From: Pectinophora gossypiella
Lineage: Eukaryota > Arthropoda > Insecta > Lepidoptera > Gelechiidae
Length of the DNA: 64,000 nt
NCBI RefSeq assembly: GCF_024362695.1
Contig: NC_065419.1
Coordinates: 9,672,678 to 9,736,677 of the forward strand
Direction: 5' to 3'
Both the position numbers and the translations under genes were made by a program. The notes under the pieces are model-generated. The model saw only the letters and a list, made by a program, of their open reading frames with translations, did not search any database and had not been told where the DNA came from. Each line of letters opens with the position of its first letter. The first letter of the stretch is position 1. Positions 1 through 10,437 of the stretch are shown here, in pieces.

Positions 1-277
1 CCAAACACTTCAGGACCCCGATACCGACCCCGCCGGCGTGGTCGACGATTTCCCTCATTCAGCGATTATCGCTATCGACTCGCTAGGGTCGATTAATTCT
101 TTCAAATATTTTTCCTCCCAGACGACGCCCTGAGCCGAGGTTCGTGCCCAACTGGGCACCCTCAGGCCTGTTGTCTTAAACGTTGTACCGAGTGAGAGCC
201 TTGAGCGCTCCCCATTTGTCTGTCCAAGTAGTTAATGCCATCTGCGGCAAATCTACAATAAGTCACGTCAAAAAAAA
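1..277 (+). mobile_element. LINE-A 3' tail, long copy, cut by window start
   Basis: This is the 3' untranslated end of a non-LTR retrotransposon. It finishes in the block CTGCGGCAAATCTACAATAA, then AGTCACGTC and an A run at 270-277. The whole stretch matches 34069-34350 at more than 90 percent by eye, which shows it is an interspersed repeat. Seven shorter copies of the last 50-90 bp occur elsewhere, always ending in the same A run, so insertions are 5'-truncated as expected for target-primed reverse transcription. No ORF is preserved. The clade (R1, Jockey or other) cannot be told from the tail. Confidence 0.75.
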
Positions 278-455
278 TGCAATTTAGATGACGTCAACAA
301 GATGATATTGTATTTTTCATTTTCTACGTCTAGTAATACATAATATACGTACATAACATGGACCGCTATTTTAAGGGTATTTTAGCGCTTACGTAATCTT
401 GCCTTTCCAGTGACGATATCTTCTCAGAAATATATCTAAACTAAACTTAGTATTT

Positions 456-583
456 AAAAAGAGCTTTATTGTCTACTGTTTAGGCAGATAAGGCCAGAGC
501 ACAACAAATAATAATTTGAAAAAGAAATGCCAGTGTCCTAACTACTAAAGAGTTTTTACAACGGGAACATTCCTATTTTGGTC
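456..583 (-). mobile_element. LINE-E 3' tail fragment
   Basis: Read on the minus strand this ends in AATAAAGCTCTTTTT, with a polyadenylation-type AATAAA. The same sequence occurs at 17588-17735 and at 51609-51699 continuing at 52201-52260. Shared blocks include CAATTTGAAAAAGAAAA and ACAACGGGAACATTCC. No coding capacity remains. It is an unclassified retroposon 3' end. Confidence 0.55.
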
Positions 584-590
584 CCTATGG

Positions 591-1587
591 AAGCACTTTA
601 ATATCCCATGAAATTCCTATGGATGCAAAAACAAATAAAGACGCCTCAATTCCACAAGTTTGCTTCTCGGTTTATCCTCCAAAAGTCAACACGAAATTCG
701 GCAACGTGAATTATGCTTTAACATTCAATTTTAAGCTACGATTTTCTTTATTTTCCCGACAGATGGATGAATAAAACGAATTTAATTTTCGGAGCCATAT
801 TATTACTGAAAGCCAGCTTCAAATTGATTCTCAGAATATAATGTAATAGACGCAACATAATTGATAATAAAAGCACGATTCCGTCGACTGAGTGAATTAT
901 CTTAAAACACACAAAAAAATATTCAATTGTTTTTGGCGATCAGCTTTTCCTACTTTATGGAAGTACCGAAAGCAATATTGCTATTTGACATTTGTTTACA
1001 TTGCGCACTTACTCGTATATGCGCAAATTTCTAATCGCAATATTGCTTTTTAAATTAATTGCTTCGATGTGGCCTTTTTACCCCCTTGGTCCGCGGAGGT
1101 CCGAGTTGCTCTATGAAGTAAGTACCTATATGTTTCTGCCGCAATGAATTTCCAGCGGTTGAAACAAATGATACTTGTAAAGCGACGCCTGTCAACAACA
1201 GGTCTCATTTGTTACAGCTGTAACCCTAATTAAGAGGAGGCGATACTTAGCTGTGACAAATGTTTGATTATGACCAAATGTTGGGTAAAACATAAAAGCA
1301 GGCGAAACAATTCGCACGGGTACACGAGAACAATAAACACGTGATGTGTGAAATTAATATGTTGGAATGTTACATGTGCTCACATTAGTAGGTGTCGATC
1401 AATTGATCACTTTGTCAGACAGTTTCACTCCTGTAATACTGAGATGGGTACAATATTAAGTTACCAGTGCACAACATTCATATTAAAATCCTAAGAGAGG
1501 GACCACACCCACTTTGTTGCCGGTACGTTGCGTTGCGTCGTCGCGAGGCAATGATTTTTAACATTACTGTGAGCTATGGTCATGACA
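591..1587. other. Unique AT-rich stretch with one small repeat
   Basis: No gene or RNA is recognisable. The block around 1055-1100 (TTGCTTCGATGTGGCC followed by a pyrimidine run) recurs in reverse orientation at 20880-20940, so at least this part is an old interspersed repeat. The rest shows no second copy in the window. Confidence 0.4.
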
Positions 1588-1716
1588 CCCTTCGTGTTTT
1601 GTGAGAAGATTGTAAGAAGCTGCAGTACTTTTAGGCGGACAGTCAAGAAAACATATTTTATATTTATGTAAAAAAAAATTGACGACTCAAAGTGTAACTA
1701 ATAAAGATATTTTTAT
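1588..1716 (+). mobile_element. LINE-D 3' tail fragment
   Basis: This carries the LINE-D end: GAAGCTGCAGTA, then GACTCAAAGTGTAACTA and AATAAAGATATTTTT. Related copies are at 14712-14957, 15381-15605, 32431-32610 and, reversed, 40197-40251. The AATAAAGATATTTTT end resembles a retroposon polyadenylation region. No ORF survives. Confidence 0.55.
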
Positions 1717-1843
1717 CTGTCTGCGGCAAAGCAAAAAGGAAGGTTATTGAGTTTGAATTTGTTGTTGTGAGTTGCAATTATACCACCATTATATCACCAT
1801 TGCTCTCGAGTCAGGGAACCAAGGACTTAATTTTACAACTTAA

Positions 1844-2077
1844 CTAGCTTTTGCCCGCGGCTTCGCTCGCGTTGAATTCGGGGTAACATGGTTCCCCTCT
1901 CCTAATGTACCAATTTTTAGCTTCTTACCTTGAGAATTGCGATAAGTCCCATATGAAATTTCGCCCCATCTTTGAAGGGGTAGATTTCCAAAAAATAATG
2001 AAGTTCGATTTTTTGTTTGTCACAATAGTCCGCATACCATTTTTTAGCTTTCTACCTTGAAAATTGCGGAATGCTCC
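1844..2077 (-). mobile_element. Helitron-like 3' end (non-autonomous)
   Basis: On the minus strand the element ends with an imperfect GC hairpin (GCGAGCGAAGCCGCGG), eight to ten bases, then CTAG followed by T. This is the Helitron layout of a 3' hairpin, a CTRR terminus and insertion next to T. The same end closes the element at 31895-32397. The body has two diverged copies of a motif containing TTTTTAGCTT and ACCTTGA. Its 5' side abuts a half copy of MITE-1. No Rep/helicase ORF is present. Confidence 0.6.
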
Positions 2078-2155
2078 ATACCACTTGATATTAACTCAGA
2101 ATCATGGTCTGAATCATCCCTCTCAGTATTCGTTACGATGTCACTAACACCCTGT
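2078..2155. mobile_element. MITE-1 right half
   Basis: This is one arm of the MITE-1 hairpin, from CACTTGATATTAACTCAG to TCACTAACACCCTGTATG. The opposite arm is missing and Helitron-like DNA lies directly against the broken centre. Confidence 0.7.
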
Positions 2156-2629
2156 ATGTGCTATCCACTTCTGCCTTCCCCTTCTGGGAAACAGGCATGA
2201 TTTTATGTTGTGTGTTAATATAATAGTGTTATAAACTAATTACTTAAGTTACACGTAATCCTGTGAAATACCTTCAACGAGCATAACAATAAAATGTAAT
2301 TTTCACTGGTAAATTAAACAGAGATGGCGGTTATTTCTATTCACAAGGGAGACGGTCGTTCGTTGGTAATTAATTACCTAAAAGCATTAAGGACGACTTT
2401 CACGTTCTGTCTCTGGTTTTCACACGTAATTTATCGTATAACGCGGTACATGTGCTAAATTAATTTGTTGTGTTAAGGCAAGTGTAGTTATTGTAGGCAA
2501 CTTAGGCTTAATTAACCTGTTTAGTGTTTAATAATTTGAGTATTTCAATTTTTAGTTGGTAAATATTGTTGGTAAGTATATTCTTGATTGGGTATTGAAA
2601 AATAATACTTGCATTTTTAATAGTATGTA

Positions 2630-2630
<1 letters not shown>
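2156..2630. other. No recognisable feature
   Basis: AT-rich unique sequence. I see no repeat copy, splice-flanked ORF or RNA structure here. Confidence 0.4.
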
Positions 2631-2669
<39 letters not shown>

Positions 2670-2715
2670 TAACACCCTGTATATATATGTATATATATAT
2701 ATATATTTTATATAT
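2631..2715. repeat. (TA)n microsatellite split by a MITE-1 stub
   Basis: Pure TA repeats run at 2631-2667 and again at about 2680-2715. Between them lies CTAACACCCTGTATATA, the terminal bases of MITE-1. An open frame that spans this tract on the minus strand only reads the repeat and is not a gene. Confidence 0.9.
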
Positions 2716-2953
2716 ATACAGGGTGTTAGTGACATCGTAACGAATACTCAGGTCCCCCTGATTCAGACCATGATTCTGAGTTAATATCAAGTGGAATTTT
2801 TCGTCGCAAAATTCATAATTTTTTTTTAGTTTTTTAAAATTATTTACAATTCTATACTTTTGCGATGGAAAATTCCACTTGATATTAATTCAGAATAATC
2901 AGCTAAATCATCCCCCTCAGTATTCGTTATGACGTCACTTACACCCCGCACAA
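2716..2953. mobile_element. MITE-1, full-length hairpin copy
   Basis: The copy starts ACAGGGTGTTAGTGACATCG and ends with the inverted equivalent. Each arm is about 95-100 bp and includes GATTCAGACCATGATTCTG and TCAAGTGGAATTTTTCG. Only an AT-rich loop of about 50 bp separates the arms, so almost the whole element is self-complementary. TA-rich flanks fit a TA target as used by Tc1/mariner-type transposases, but that assignment is an inference. Confidence 0.85.
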
Positions 2954-2975
2954 GTACATACGGTAGCCATACAAG

Positions 2976-3208
2976 TAGGTATGGGTGTTAGTGACATCGT
3001 AACGAATACTGAAAGGGATGGTTCAGACTATGATTCTGAGTTGATATCAAGTGGAATTTTCAGTCCGAATATTCATGAAAATTTTAGTTTAATTAGTTTC
3101 AGTTCGATACTTTTGCGACGGAAAATTCCACTTGATATCAACTCAGAATCATGACCTCAATCACCCCTCAAAGTTTTCGTTACGATGCCACTAACACCCT
3201 GTATATAT
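2976..3208. mobile_element. MITE-1, second full-length copy
   Basis: A second complete hairpin 22 bp after the first, with the same arms and a different AT-rich loop. The first bases are degenerate (TATGGGTGTTAGTG) while the right end, CTAACACCCTGTATATA, is intact. Confidence 0.85.
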
Positions 3209-3777
3209 TGATTAGGTTTATTATTAGTAAATTACACATGGTAGATAGAAACTATTCTCTTTACAAAGAATATTAAATATATTTTAGACTTCTGTTATAA
3301 GTTGCTTACAGGAGGTAATAACTTCAAGGTACCCTCCTCCTTTAAGAATAAATGTTATTTTATTTTTCTATAAGTACCACAAAGTTTCGTCTGGTTTCCT
3401 CCTCTTCTGTGGCCAGCCAGACATAATATTATATTAGCCTGTAAAGTAATTAATTAAATGTTATTACTTAATTAAAACCTTTTTGATTGGACCTGCAGGT
3501 TCAGTGTGTTTTTGTTTTTAAATTTCCCCGTGATTATTTTATGCAATACTTACGAAACGATGATATTTTAAAGCATTTTGTTATCTATGAAGACGCGGGC
3601 TCTTAAAAAGGCAATTAAAATAACTTATGTCGGCGTTTTATACTTATTTGTTTTATGAAAACATAAATTATTGTTGATGACTTTGTGATAGTTTGCTTTT
3701 GAGCTGTAATCAAAACCATGATAGATGAATTCAGTGCACTTACTCATTAATTAACATGAGCACCACCCTTGTATGTG
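3209..3777. other. No recognisable feature
   Basis: AT-rich unique sequence, with no repeat match inside the window and no supported ORF. Confidence 0.4.
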
Positions 3778-4018
3778 TCATCATCATCAATTTAAGAGCC
3801 ACGCTCTTGTCGGTGCAGCATTTCCACACTACTTTTTTAGGGAAACATAGGGCAGTGGTTTCCCTCTTGCCTTCCGCCCCGCAGTACTCTGTCTGGCGCA
3901 AGTGGGATGGCGCCCAGAGTAGTCTATTACGAAGCCATACTAGGACTCCTGTCCTCCGCCTCTGAATAGTGCTGACAGTTACTGCTGCCCTCTGTCAGGT
4001 TCCAGGTTACAGGTTATG
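3778..4018 (-). mobile_element. nB element (non-autonomous relative of LINE-B)
   Basis: Read on the minus strand it runs from CCTGACAGAGGGCAGCAG through GCGGAGGACAGGAG and GGGCGGAAGGCAAGAGG to a TGATGATGA tail. The last part, CACCGACAAGAGCGTGGC TCTTAA, equals the end of the LINE-B reverse-transcriptase ORF. Other copies: 6089, 11104, 14236, 22341, 51700 and 58481. The short frame on the plus strand here is a shadow of the repeat. Confidence 0.75.
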
Positions 4019-4447
4019 GTTCCTTGTATGTGTACGATGAAAAGCTTTCGAGTAAGAGTAAATAAAAATGAAAACGCCAATTCATTTTCTACTTAATTAC
4101 CAACGAGGCAACAATTGATTTCCCATTATCACGGACTAGATGACGTAGATACGGCAGGGAGGCCTCGAGCTCTTGAAATAGCACTAGACCCTCTGAGCTG
4201 AAGTGGTCGGTATATATATACGTTAGGCCTGTAGTAGACGATTAGGTATATATAGACCTGTGGTACAGTCATGAACAATATAATGTACCCACTTTAGGAC
4301 TCTGTCGCACTAACATATTTGACATTTAGTGAGGCTTACAGTTCAGTTTGTCAAAAAAGTTAATGTGACATGGTACTAAAGTGTATACATATAAATGCTC
4401 GTGACCGTACACCGGCTTGACTCGTAAACGGTGAGCACCCGTACCGG

Positions 4448-4890
4448 ACTTTCACCAATGAGTTATCAATTTAGTAGGTTCAAGAATTATAGACGGCGAT
4501 ACAGCTCACCACCTATCTTTACTTATTTTATTTATTCAATCTTACAACTCTCATTACAGATATACACCCAATACGACAGTGAAGCAATCTTAAACACTAA
4601 ACATTATTACAACAACACAATTACATAATATCATTGATAACATATCACAAACATGATGGCTTTTGCGAATTCACTCAGAGAGCAGCAGAATAAGTCAATG
4701 GTCTCTGCTACAGTGTTAAGATTGCGCAATGCGCGTGTGAACGGCGCCTGCCCGAGTAGGTTAGTGTCTGTTCTATCTGTTTGGTCTAACAGAAAGCTCC
4801 GTGAGGTGTGGGTACTTGGTTAATTAATGTACCGCTGACTACGCCATTGAAATATAAATAGTGTGCTTATGTATATTGTCCAATGCATAG
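4448..4890 (+). mobile_element. Repeat J, interrupted by a nested retroposon
   Basis: Two parts, 4448-4518 and 4773-4890, match consecutive parts of the copy at 19855-20045 (reversed). They share CACCAATGAGTTAT, TATAGACGGCGA and GTGAGGTGTGGGTACTT. The break in the match is filled by 254 bp at 4519-4772. Confidence 0.55.
4519..4772 (-). mobile_element. Retroposon tail nested in repeat J
   Basis: This fragment is flanked on both sides by CTATCT (4513-4518 and 4773-4778), a likely target-site duplication. On the minus strand it ends in GATTGAATAAATAAAATAAG, so it has a polyadenylation-like AT tail. No ORF is recognisable. Confidence 0.5.
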
Positions 4891-4904
4891 TTAGCTAACT
4901 TTCC

Positions 4905-5095
4905 GCCATCGTAGTATTATTCTTTTTATTCTATGCCTTAACTTCCAACTCCATAAGGTTTATCATATCCAGATTACGACATCGTATCAATAGTGGCGCA
5001 AGTTGTCTTTGATTACTACGTGGCTCTGTCCACCCCATTAGGGATTACGGGCGTGAGTTTATGTGTGTGTATGTATGTATGTAACATCCGACTGG
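4905..5095 (+). repeat. Repeat H copy
   Basis: This holds the repeat H signature: GTTTATCATATCCA, GTGGCTCTGTCCACCCCATT, GGGATTACGGGCGTGAGT and then (TATG)n. At least eight other copies or fragments lie in the window on both strands. The family is unclassified. The (TATG)n end suggests a retroposed 3' tail. Confidence 0.6.
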
Positions 5096-5099
5096 TTTT

Positions 5100-5940
5100 A
5101 TTCGATTTACTTACTTATATAAAAAAAATCTATGTAAAAGTTGCGTATGCTCTCTTTCCGAGAAACTGTGAAAGGCATACTTACAATACGAGGAATAAAA
5201 ATAAAATCGCTATTCAATATTTTAGATTAAGTAAATTAATTAAAGTATGTAATTATTTTATTGTAAAATCGTATACAAAACCCCAAAAAAGATGAATTGG
5301 TTTTTTGGGGGTTTGTAGGTATAGGATTTTAAAATTAAGTACCACATAATATTTTGAATTTGTCAGAAAATAAATTTAAAGCATGAGCTTTAAACAAAAA
5401 AAACTTATAATGAGATTAACGATTACCTAAATGACAAAAATACCTGGTTATAAATGTGTTCCTCTAGTTATTAAATAACTTGTAATCTATACCTACATTG
5501 ATTTAAAAGATGTGTTGCTGTTGCAGTTTTTTGTCCTTGCGAAATGACGTAGATTTTAAAATGTTAAATTCTTCAACAAGTTTATCCATGATAATTACTT
5601 TGAATAAATTATACTGATTTCTGCTAATGTGTAAATCGGTCACCGATAATTGAAAAGTGGCTGATAGAAATCGATGACGGATTATAGACGGGCGTTTGCG
5701 GTTAGCCTTACTGCTACGCTTCGGTCGTTCGTTTCTATAAAACGTCCATTGTACCTCTAGAGGTCAATAGGTTTGGAAAGGTAGACAGCTATAAGTAATT
5801 CATAAGGCAGTTTTATATTTATACGGAAAAAATAAATATCCAGAGCACAAACTCAAAGGTTATGGGAAAAGGAAATAATTATAGGGTACCTACCTACCTA
5901 ATAATAAGTACTTATAGTGATAAAGTGGCAAAGAATACGT
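5100..5940. other. No recognisable feature
   Basis: AT-rich unique sequence. The frame running from repeat H into this stretch has no conserved motif. Confidence 0.4.
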
Positions 5941-5944
5941 GATA

Positions 5945-6063
5945 CTTGCATGCTCAACATACTCCACATGTTCCATACCCCCTCCAGTTGATTGAGGGGA
6001 GGTCTGTGCCCTATTTAGGCTGCCATGGGACGTATATAGGCTATGTCATGTTGTAATGTACAT
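5945..6063 (+). mobile_element. SINE2 3' fragment
   Basis: This contains CATACCCCCTCCAGTTGATT, GAGGGGAGGTCTGTGCCC and a degenerate GGCTATGTCATGTTGTAATG tail. It matches the 3' third of the complete SINE2 at 61744-62083. The tRNA-like head is absent. Confidence 0.65.
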
Positions 6064-6088
6064 GGTTTAGAATTACTTTAACTTTTGA

Positions 6089-6249
6089 CGGTTGCAGTGG
6101 CGGATATGGGAGCCATCGGTAAAGTAATGCAGGGCGGAAGGAGAAGTCACGGGGACTGTAGCCTGGAATCTTACAGAGGGCAGCGATAGCTGTCAGTACT
6201 ATTCAGAGGCGGAGGACAGGAGTCCTAGTACGGTTGTGAAATAGACTAA
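6089..6249 (+). mobile_element. nB element, 5' half
   Basis: It matches 58481-58640 and the inverse of 51820-51980. Shared blocks are GATATGGGAGCCATCGGTA, CAGAGGGCAGCGATAGC and GCGGAGGACAGGAGTCCTAG. The LINE-B-like 3' tail is missing. Confidence 0.65.
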
Positions 6250-6627
6250 TCCCGATTTGACTGCAGATCACCAGTCCGATCTCTGATTGGCATGCTCCCA
6301 CGTTTCACTAGTCGTGCCAATAGCAGTATAAAATCCATTATATTTATAGACAGGTACTAAAATACAGCAAAGTAAAATAAACCCAAACAAAACAAAATCC
6401 GAGACGCGGCGTGGTACAGAGTTATGTGGTTCTTTTCAATGTCTTTGTTGCCCTAAAGATCTCGATAACACCCTGTCACACCCTTGCCTCCAACGACATT
6501 ATCTATTTGGAAGGTAATCCACGACCTTTGCTAAAATAATGTTTTCTTTTGTTACTACCTCTATATCACCCTATGGCATCGTGGAACGTAGCGACGTTAT
6601 TCTAATATGTAAAAATAACAAAGAATA

Positions 6628-6800
6628 AAGAAAGAAAGAAAGAAACATTTATTATTTAGGACACCACAGACACGGATTACATATATAGGTATAATATATA
6701 TACACATTATAATGACATCACATCAGAAGTCAACGCACACACGAAATATTTTCTATATAGAAACATGACATGAATAAATGACAAATACTCGTAACATGCT
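6628..6800 (-). mobile_element. LINE tail with (GAAA)n end
   Basis: The tract AAAGAAAGAAAGAAAGAAAC is followed by ATTTATTATTTAGGACACC. Read on the minus strand this is AATAAAT followed by (TTTC)n, a common LINE 3' end. No second copy occurs in this window, so the call rests on tail architecture alone. Confidence 0.35.
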
Positions 6801-6810
6801 ATGAAGTATT

Positions 6811-6848
6811 GAAGGCGATTACTCCACAGACAAGAGCGCAGCTCTTAA
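6811..6848 (+). pseudogene. LINE-B-type RT C-terminal fragment
   Basis: About 12 codons read RRLL then a frame lesion, CAAGAGCGCAGCTCTTAA (QERSS stop). It equals the end of the frame at 58220-58415. It is a remnant only. Confidence 0.45.
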
Positions 6849-6859
6849 ATAAAGAGAGA

Positions 6860-7405
6860 GAACATGCTATACTCTAAGTATGTAAGCTTTCGATGCGACG
6901 CCGCAACGGAGCAGTATAGCCCGTGTCGCCCCTCTCTAATCTGTATAATATAAAAGCACTTTGTGGTATGAAATCCGCGTGTATCTGGAACCATCTGGTC
7001 TGGGGCTTTAGGTTACCAGCCTGACGCTTACGATAAAGTGTACCGGCAGTCATGATACGTGTTCACAAACGATTTTTAATACAATTACCTACGGGATAAA
7101 AACGTCTTTGAAAGTTTATGTATGTTAGTAAGCATTCTAAATGCACTGAAGTGTGGCCGTTTTAAGTTTTTCCAATATCTAGTTCACAAAGTGGGAGATT
7201 ATCGAATACTGTACAGATTTGCCAAAACCTTCTAATTTCATGGAAATGCATGTTTTCTTTTTTTGGGTATGAAAGATGACCCTTGTTATTATACCCAGCC
7301 ACGAGACACCTTCCACCAATTAATATTCTGATCAAAATAAAGATAAGCAATATAGGTAGCAACATAATTTTATACGTATGTGATCCAAATTTCAGGCAAC
7401 AATAA
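6860..7405. other. No recognisable feature
   Basis: Moderately AT-rich unique sequence. No gene, repeat copy or RNA was recognised. Confidence 0.35.
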
Positions 7406-7410
7406 AAAAC

Positions 7411-7558
7411 AGGGATGATTCAGGCCATCATTCTGAGTTGATATCAAGTGGAATTTTCCGTCGCCAAAGTATGGAACAGAAAATAATTTAAATTATAAAT
7501 TTTCCAACAGGAAAATCCACTTGATATCAACCCCTCAGTATTCGTTACGATGTCTGTA
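7411..7558. mobile_element. MITE-1, both ends deleted
   Basis: The arms GGGATGATTCAGGCCATCA and CACTTGATATCAACCCCTCA flank an AT-rich loop. The outermost ACAGGGTG repeats are lost, and part of the right arm (the CAGAATCATGGTCTGA segment) is deleted. An old copy. Confidence 0.7.
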
Positions 7559-8159
7559 TATTCCTCTGCCATAACAGTACATTTTTCATTAATTAGGTGC
7601 CCCGAACAATGTTAAAAGGTAATTATCACGTTAAATCTGAACAATGCCATTTATATTTTCTTGGAGAACGTAGCCTGTAAAGTAGCTCAATGCAATTCAA
7701 TCAATAATTATGAGAAAATGAGATTATTAATCTACCTTAACTCCAATATGAGAAACTCTATAAGATGAGGTAAATATAATTTCATAGTTTCACGTAGAAG
7801 AGACGGGGAAAGTGCTAGACAAAACTTCGCAATAAGGAAACTTGCACTTTATACCCGCAGTTCCCTGGGTGTTTTCAAACTTTGAAATCTATAAGTTTAT
7901 GGAGCGATTTCTTTAGAAATACGACCGTTATTTCTTAGATAATACTTTGTCTGCGCTACTATTGTTGCTGGACTCGTGAAGTCAAGTGGAAAGCTTTCAA
8001 GTAGTCTAAATGCTCCGGCGAACTGGTCGGCTACTAACGTGGACAACATATTTTTACGGCTGCATGGCTTTCACTACTTGGCTTGGTTTACAAGTTCTGC
8101 AACGCCAACTTTCATGTTTAAGTATAAAGTGGTGCTGATTTCGGTACACACCATCTAAG

Positions 8160-8474
8160 TTTCACCTGTCATTTTCTCATCCACCGAGAAGAAAATGGAC
8201 GGGTAATCGACAGGCATAAAATTTATGGAACACACGTCAATTTGAAAAAACCCTTCCAAAATTTAATATAGCCAATAAACCGACAAAATGAAGTTGACAG
8301 CATACGTCGAACAGATTGCATATGAGCGAGATGCCTATTTTATTCGCCCGGGTTATTCTTTCATTTTAAAATTGACAGTTGTCAATCATTCGTTCCTTTC
8401 CTTTTCGGCGAATAAGAAAATGATGGGTGTAACTTAAAATAAAATTAGGAGGTATCTGCAGGAATCGGGGCCAA
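8160..8474. mobile_element. MITE-2 copy
   Basis: This matches 12712-13050 and 29682-29990. The right terminal repeat contains CCTTTCCTTTTCGGCG and ends CTGCAGGAATCGGGGCCAAT. The left arm carries the inverse TCATTTTCTCATCCACC but lacks its outer 45 bp. The core includes GGGTTATTCTTTCATTTT. No transposase ORF. The superfamily is not assigned. Confidence 0.75.
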
Positions 8475-8520
8475 TGGGTATCTAGTCGCTAATATAACCT
8501 TCCCTTTTACATAATTCTAC

Positions 8521-8612
8521 TTTTTTTTTGACGTGACTTATTGTAGATTTGCCGCAGATGGCATTAACTACTTGGTCGGACAAATGGGGAGCGCTGAAGG
8601 CTCTCACCCGGC
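8521..8612 (-). mobile_element. LINE-A 3' tail, truncated
   Basis: A T run at 8521-8529 is followed by GACGTGACTTATTGTAGA, the reverse of the LINE-A terminus, and the match continues to the CTCTCACCCG block. It is a 5'-truncated insertion on the minus strand. Confidence 0.8.
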
Positions 8613-8984
8613 GCATAATTTTACTGCATACAATTTATCGATTATAAACAAAAACACTATCTTTAGTAGACAACGATCAACGCTTAATAACAGCATTTGT
8701 AGCCACTGAAAATTCAAGGACATCCCTGGAGTCCGTTCTTCTGGAAGCAATCACAATATCATCCTTTCAAATCCAGGGATTATCCTCAAAGGGATAACAA
8801 TGTTCGACTCCCCTATTCCGCCAATACACGGTCAGACGATAAAGTTGAGCGACCTCAGTCAGTTGTTTTAGATAAATATGAAGAAAGTTCTTTCTATACC
8901 TTCTGTCGAGAAAAAAGTTAAGATTATGTTCCACGCTGCTTATTACATAAGATCACGCATCACGCCTGTAGGCAGAAGCGAATG
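8613..8984. other. No recognisable feature
   Basis: Unique sequence. The short plus-strand frame starting near 8878 has no known motif. Confidence 0.35.
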
Positions 8985-9040
8985 GTACCTACAGATATGC
9001 ACCGACTCCTCGCCAGCTATGTCATGTTATGACTATCATT

Positions 9041-9227
9041 ATCATCAGCCCATTAACGTCCCCACTGCTGGGGCACGGGCCTTCCCTATGGATAGATAGG
9101 GAAATCGGGCCTTAAACCACCACGCGGGCCCAGTGCGGATTGGTGGTTAATCACCGTGACCAACGGCTTAACGTGCCTTCCGAAGCACGGAGGAGCTCGA
9201 GATGAAAACTTTTTTTTTGTGGTCACC
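9041..9227 (-). mobile_element. SINE4, 5'-truncated
   Basis: This matches the 3' two thirds of the complete SINE4 copies at 19312-19604 and 45818-46103: CATCAGCCCATTAACGTC, CACGCGGGCCCAGTGCGGA and GGAGCTCGAGATGAAAAC. It ends just inside the 5S-like GGTGACCAC box, so the tRNA-like head and most of the 5S-like block are lost. Confidence 0.8.
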
Positions 9228-9990
9228 AGATGGTTTATTGATGGTTCGTAATAGATAGTATGACACTTTGGGATCGGAACGTCATTAGAAGTTCTGAAAC
9301 TGTTAAACTACATAATTTTTCGATTAGTTTATGGCCACCAAAATCTTTAAAAAAGGTTGTTTACGGCCACGCGGTATGAGTTTAATGTGGCCGAAATCTA
9401 ACCCGATGAAGTTAGTTTGCAGCCAGGGTGAATCAGTCTTGGTTGATTTCGGCGCCTCCCTATTTCGGCGCCCGGTACCGTGCCACATCTCGCTCAGCCC
9501 TACGGTCGCCACTGTTCCTAATTAGAGCAGTCAAAGGTACATCGCATGATGAACTAAGTAATCAACTCACCGTGCTTTCTATGGTGCTGGTAGGCGAGTA
9601 CTCATAAAAGCGCCTTTTTGAAAAACTGATGCGATTTTCCTCAACAGAACATTAATTTCTTTCAATGAATGTCAATCTGGATACAAATTGAGACCACATA
9701 TTTTGAGTTCTTAGCTGTTGTTGTCAACAAAAAACTTGACAATGGAATAGGAATATATTATGTTGTGCCGACCCCACTTAGAGTGGGATAAGGGCAGGAG
9801 GATTTTAATACACACGTCTTTCTTACCTATGAATCATAATATACACACTATGTATCGTATTCCATAACGTGCAATCGATTTTTGCAGCTCTAAAAGGTAA
9901 AAACAAAGGAAAAGTACCCCAAGTTGTTCATTATCATAGTCTTGCTATATTTACTTTGCATACAAAAATATCCCCATAGAAGCTAACACA
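9228..9990. other. Unidentified, partly GC-rich island
   Basis: At 9324-9525 both strands are open for about 62 codons. The segment has two copies of GGCGCC near GAAAT-type motifs and a terminal GTCGCCACTGTTCC, which looks more like a transposon end than an exon. At 9595-9640 the motif AAAGCGCCTTTTTGAAAAAC matches one arm of MITE-3. The remainder shows nothing. Confidence 0.35.
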
Positions 9991-9991
9991 C

Positions 9992-10429
9992 ATGACATTT
10001 GATATTTTTCGAGATAAAAGGTCGGCCTCGTTTCCCGGACGGAAAAAGGAAACACTTCACCGTAAATCTAGACGTGTAACAACCGTGATGATGAGTGGGA
10101 TGGATAGTATAAACCAGTATAAACACTGCATACACAGAAAACAATTTCCTTGTGACTTCATTTGCATGGACTTCGGTTATCGTAAGTTCACCACACCAAA
10201 GAGAGATGTAGCTGTTGGGACAGAAATATGCACAAAACGAGCATATTATGTAAGGCAACGATCGTATTATAAAACTTGCTACGTCGTTCATTGCTTCTTT
10301 GGTATCGCGCTACCACAACTAACGCTTGTTACTACCTGCCTTTATAAATTCCTTGTTTCTATGATATCTAAGTTCATCTCATTGAGTAAACAAAAAATAA
10401 GTTGTGCCTTGTCTTCCTGTTTGGTATGA
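9992..10429 (+). other. Longest open frame in the window, probably not a gene
   Basis: The frame encodes 145 residues, rich in Lys, Arg and Tyr, with no domain, signal peptide or conserved motif that I recognise. A 102-codon frame lies on the opposite strand over the same bases. Neither end has a convincing splice site, and base composition resembles the surrounding non-coding DNA. The 53-bp MITE begins nine bases after the stop. It is listed because it is the longest frame, not because function is indicated. Confidence 0.15.
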
Positions 10430-10437
10430 GATAGGGC

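Noticed and set aside
2508..2735. 75-codon minus-strand frame rich in Tyr and Ile
   Set aside because: It translates a (TA)n microsatellite and the MITE-1 end; the YIYI repeats are the microsatellite itself.
9992..10429. 145-codon frame, the longest in the window
   Set aside because: No recognised domain, no splice or promoter context, an overlapping long frame on the opposite strand, and non-coding composition. Kept only as a low-confidence entry.
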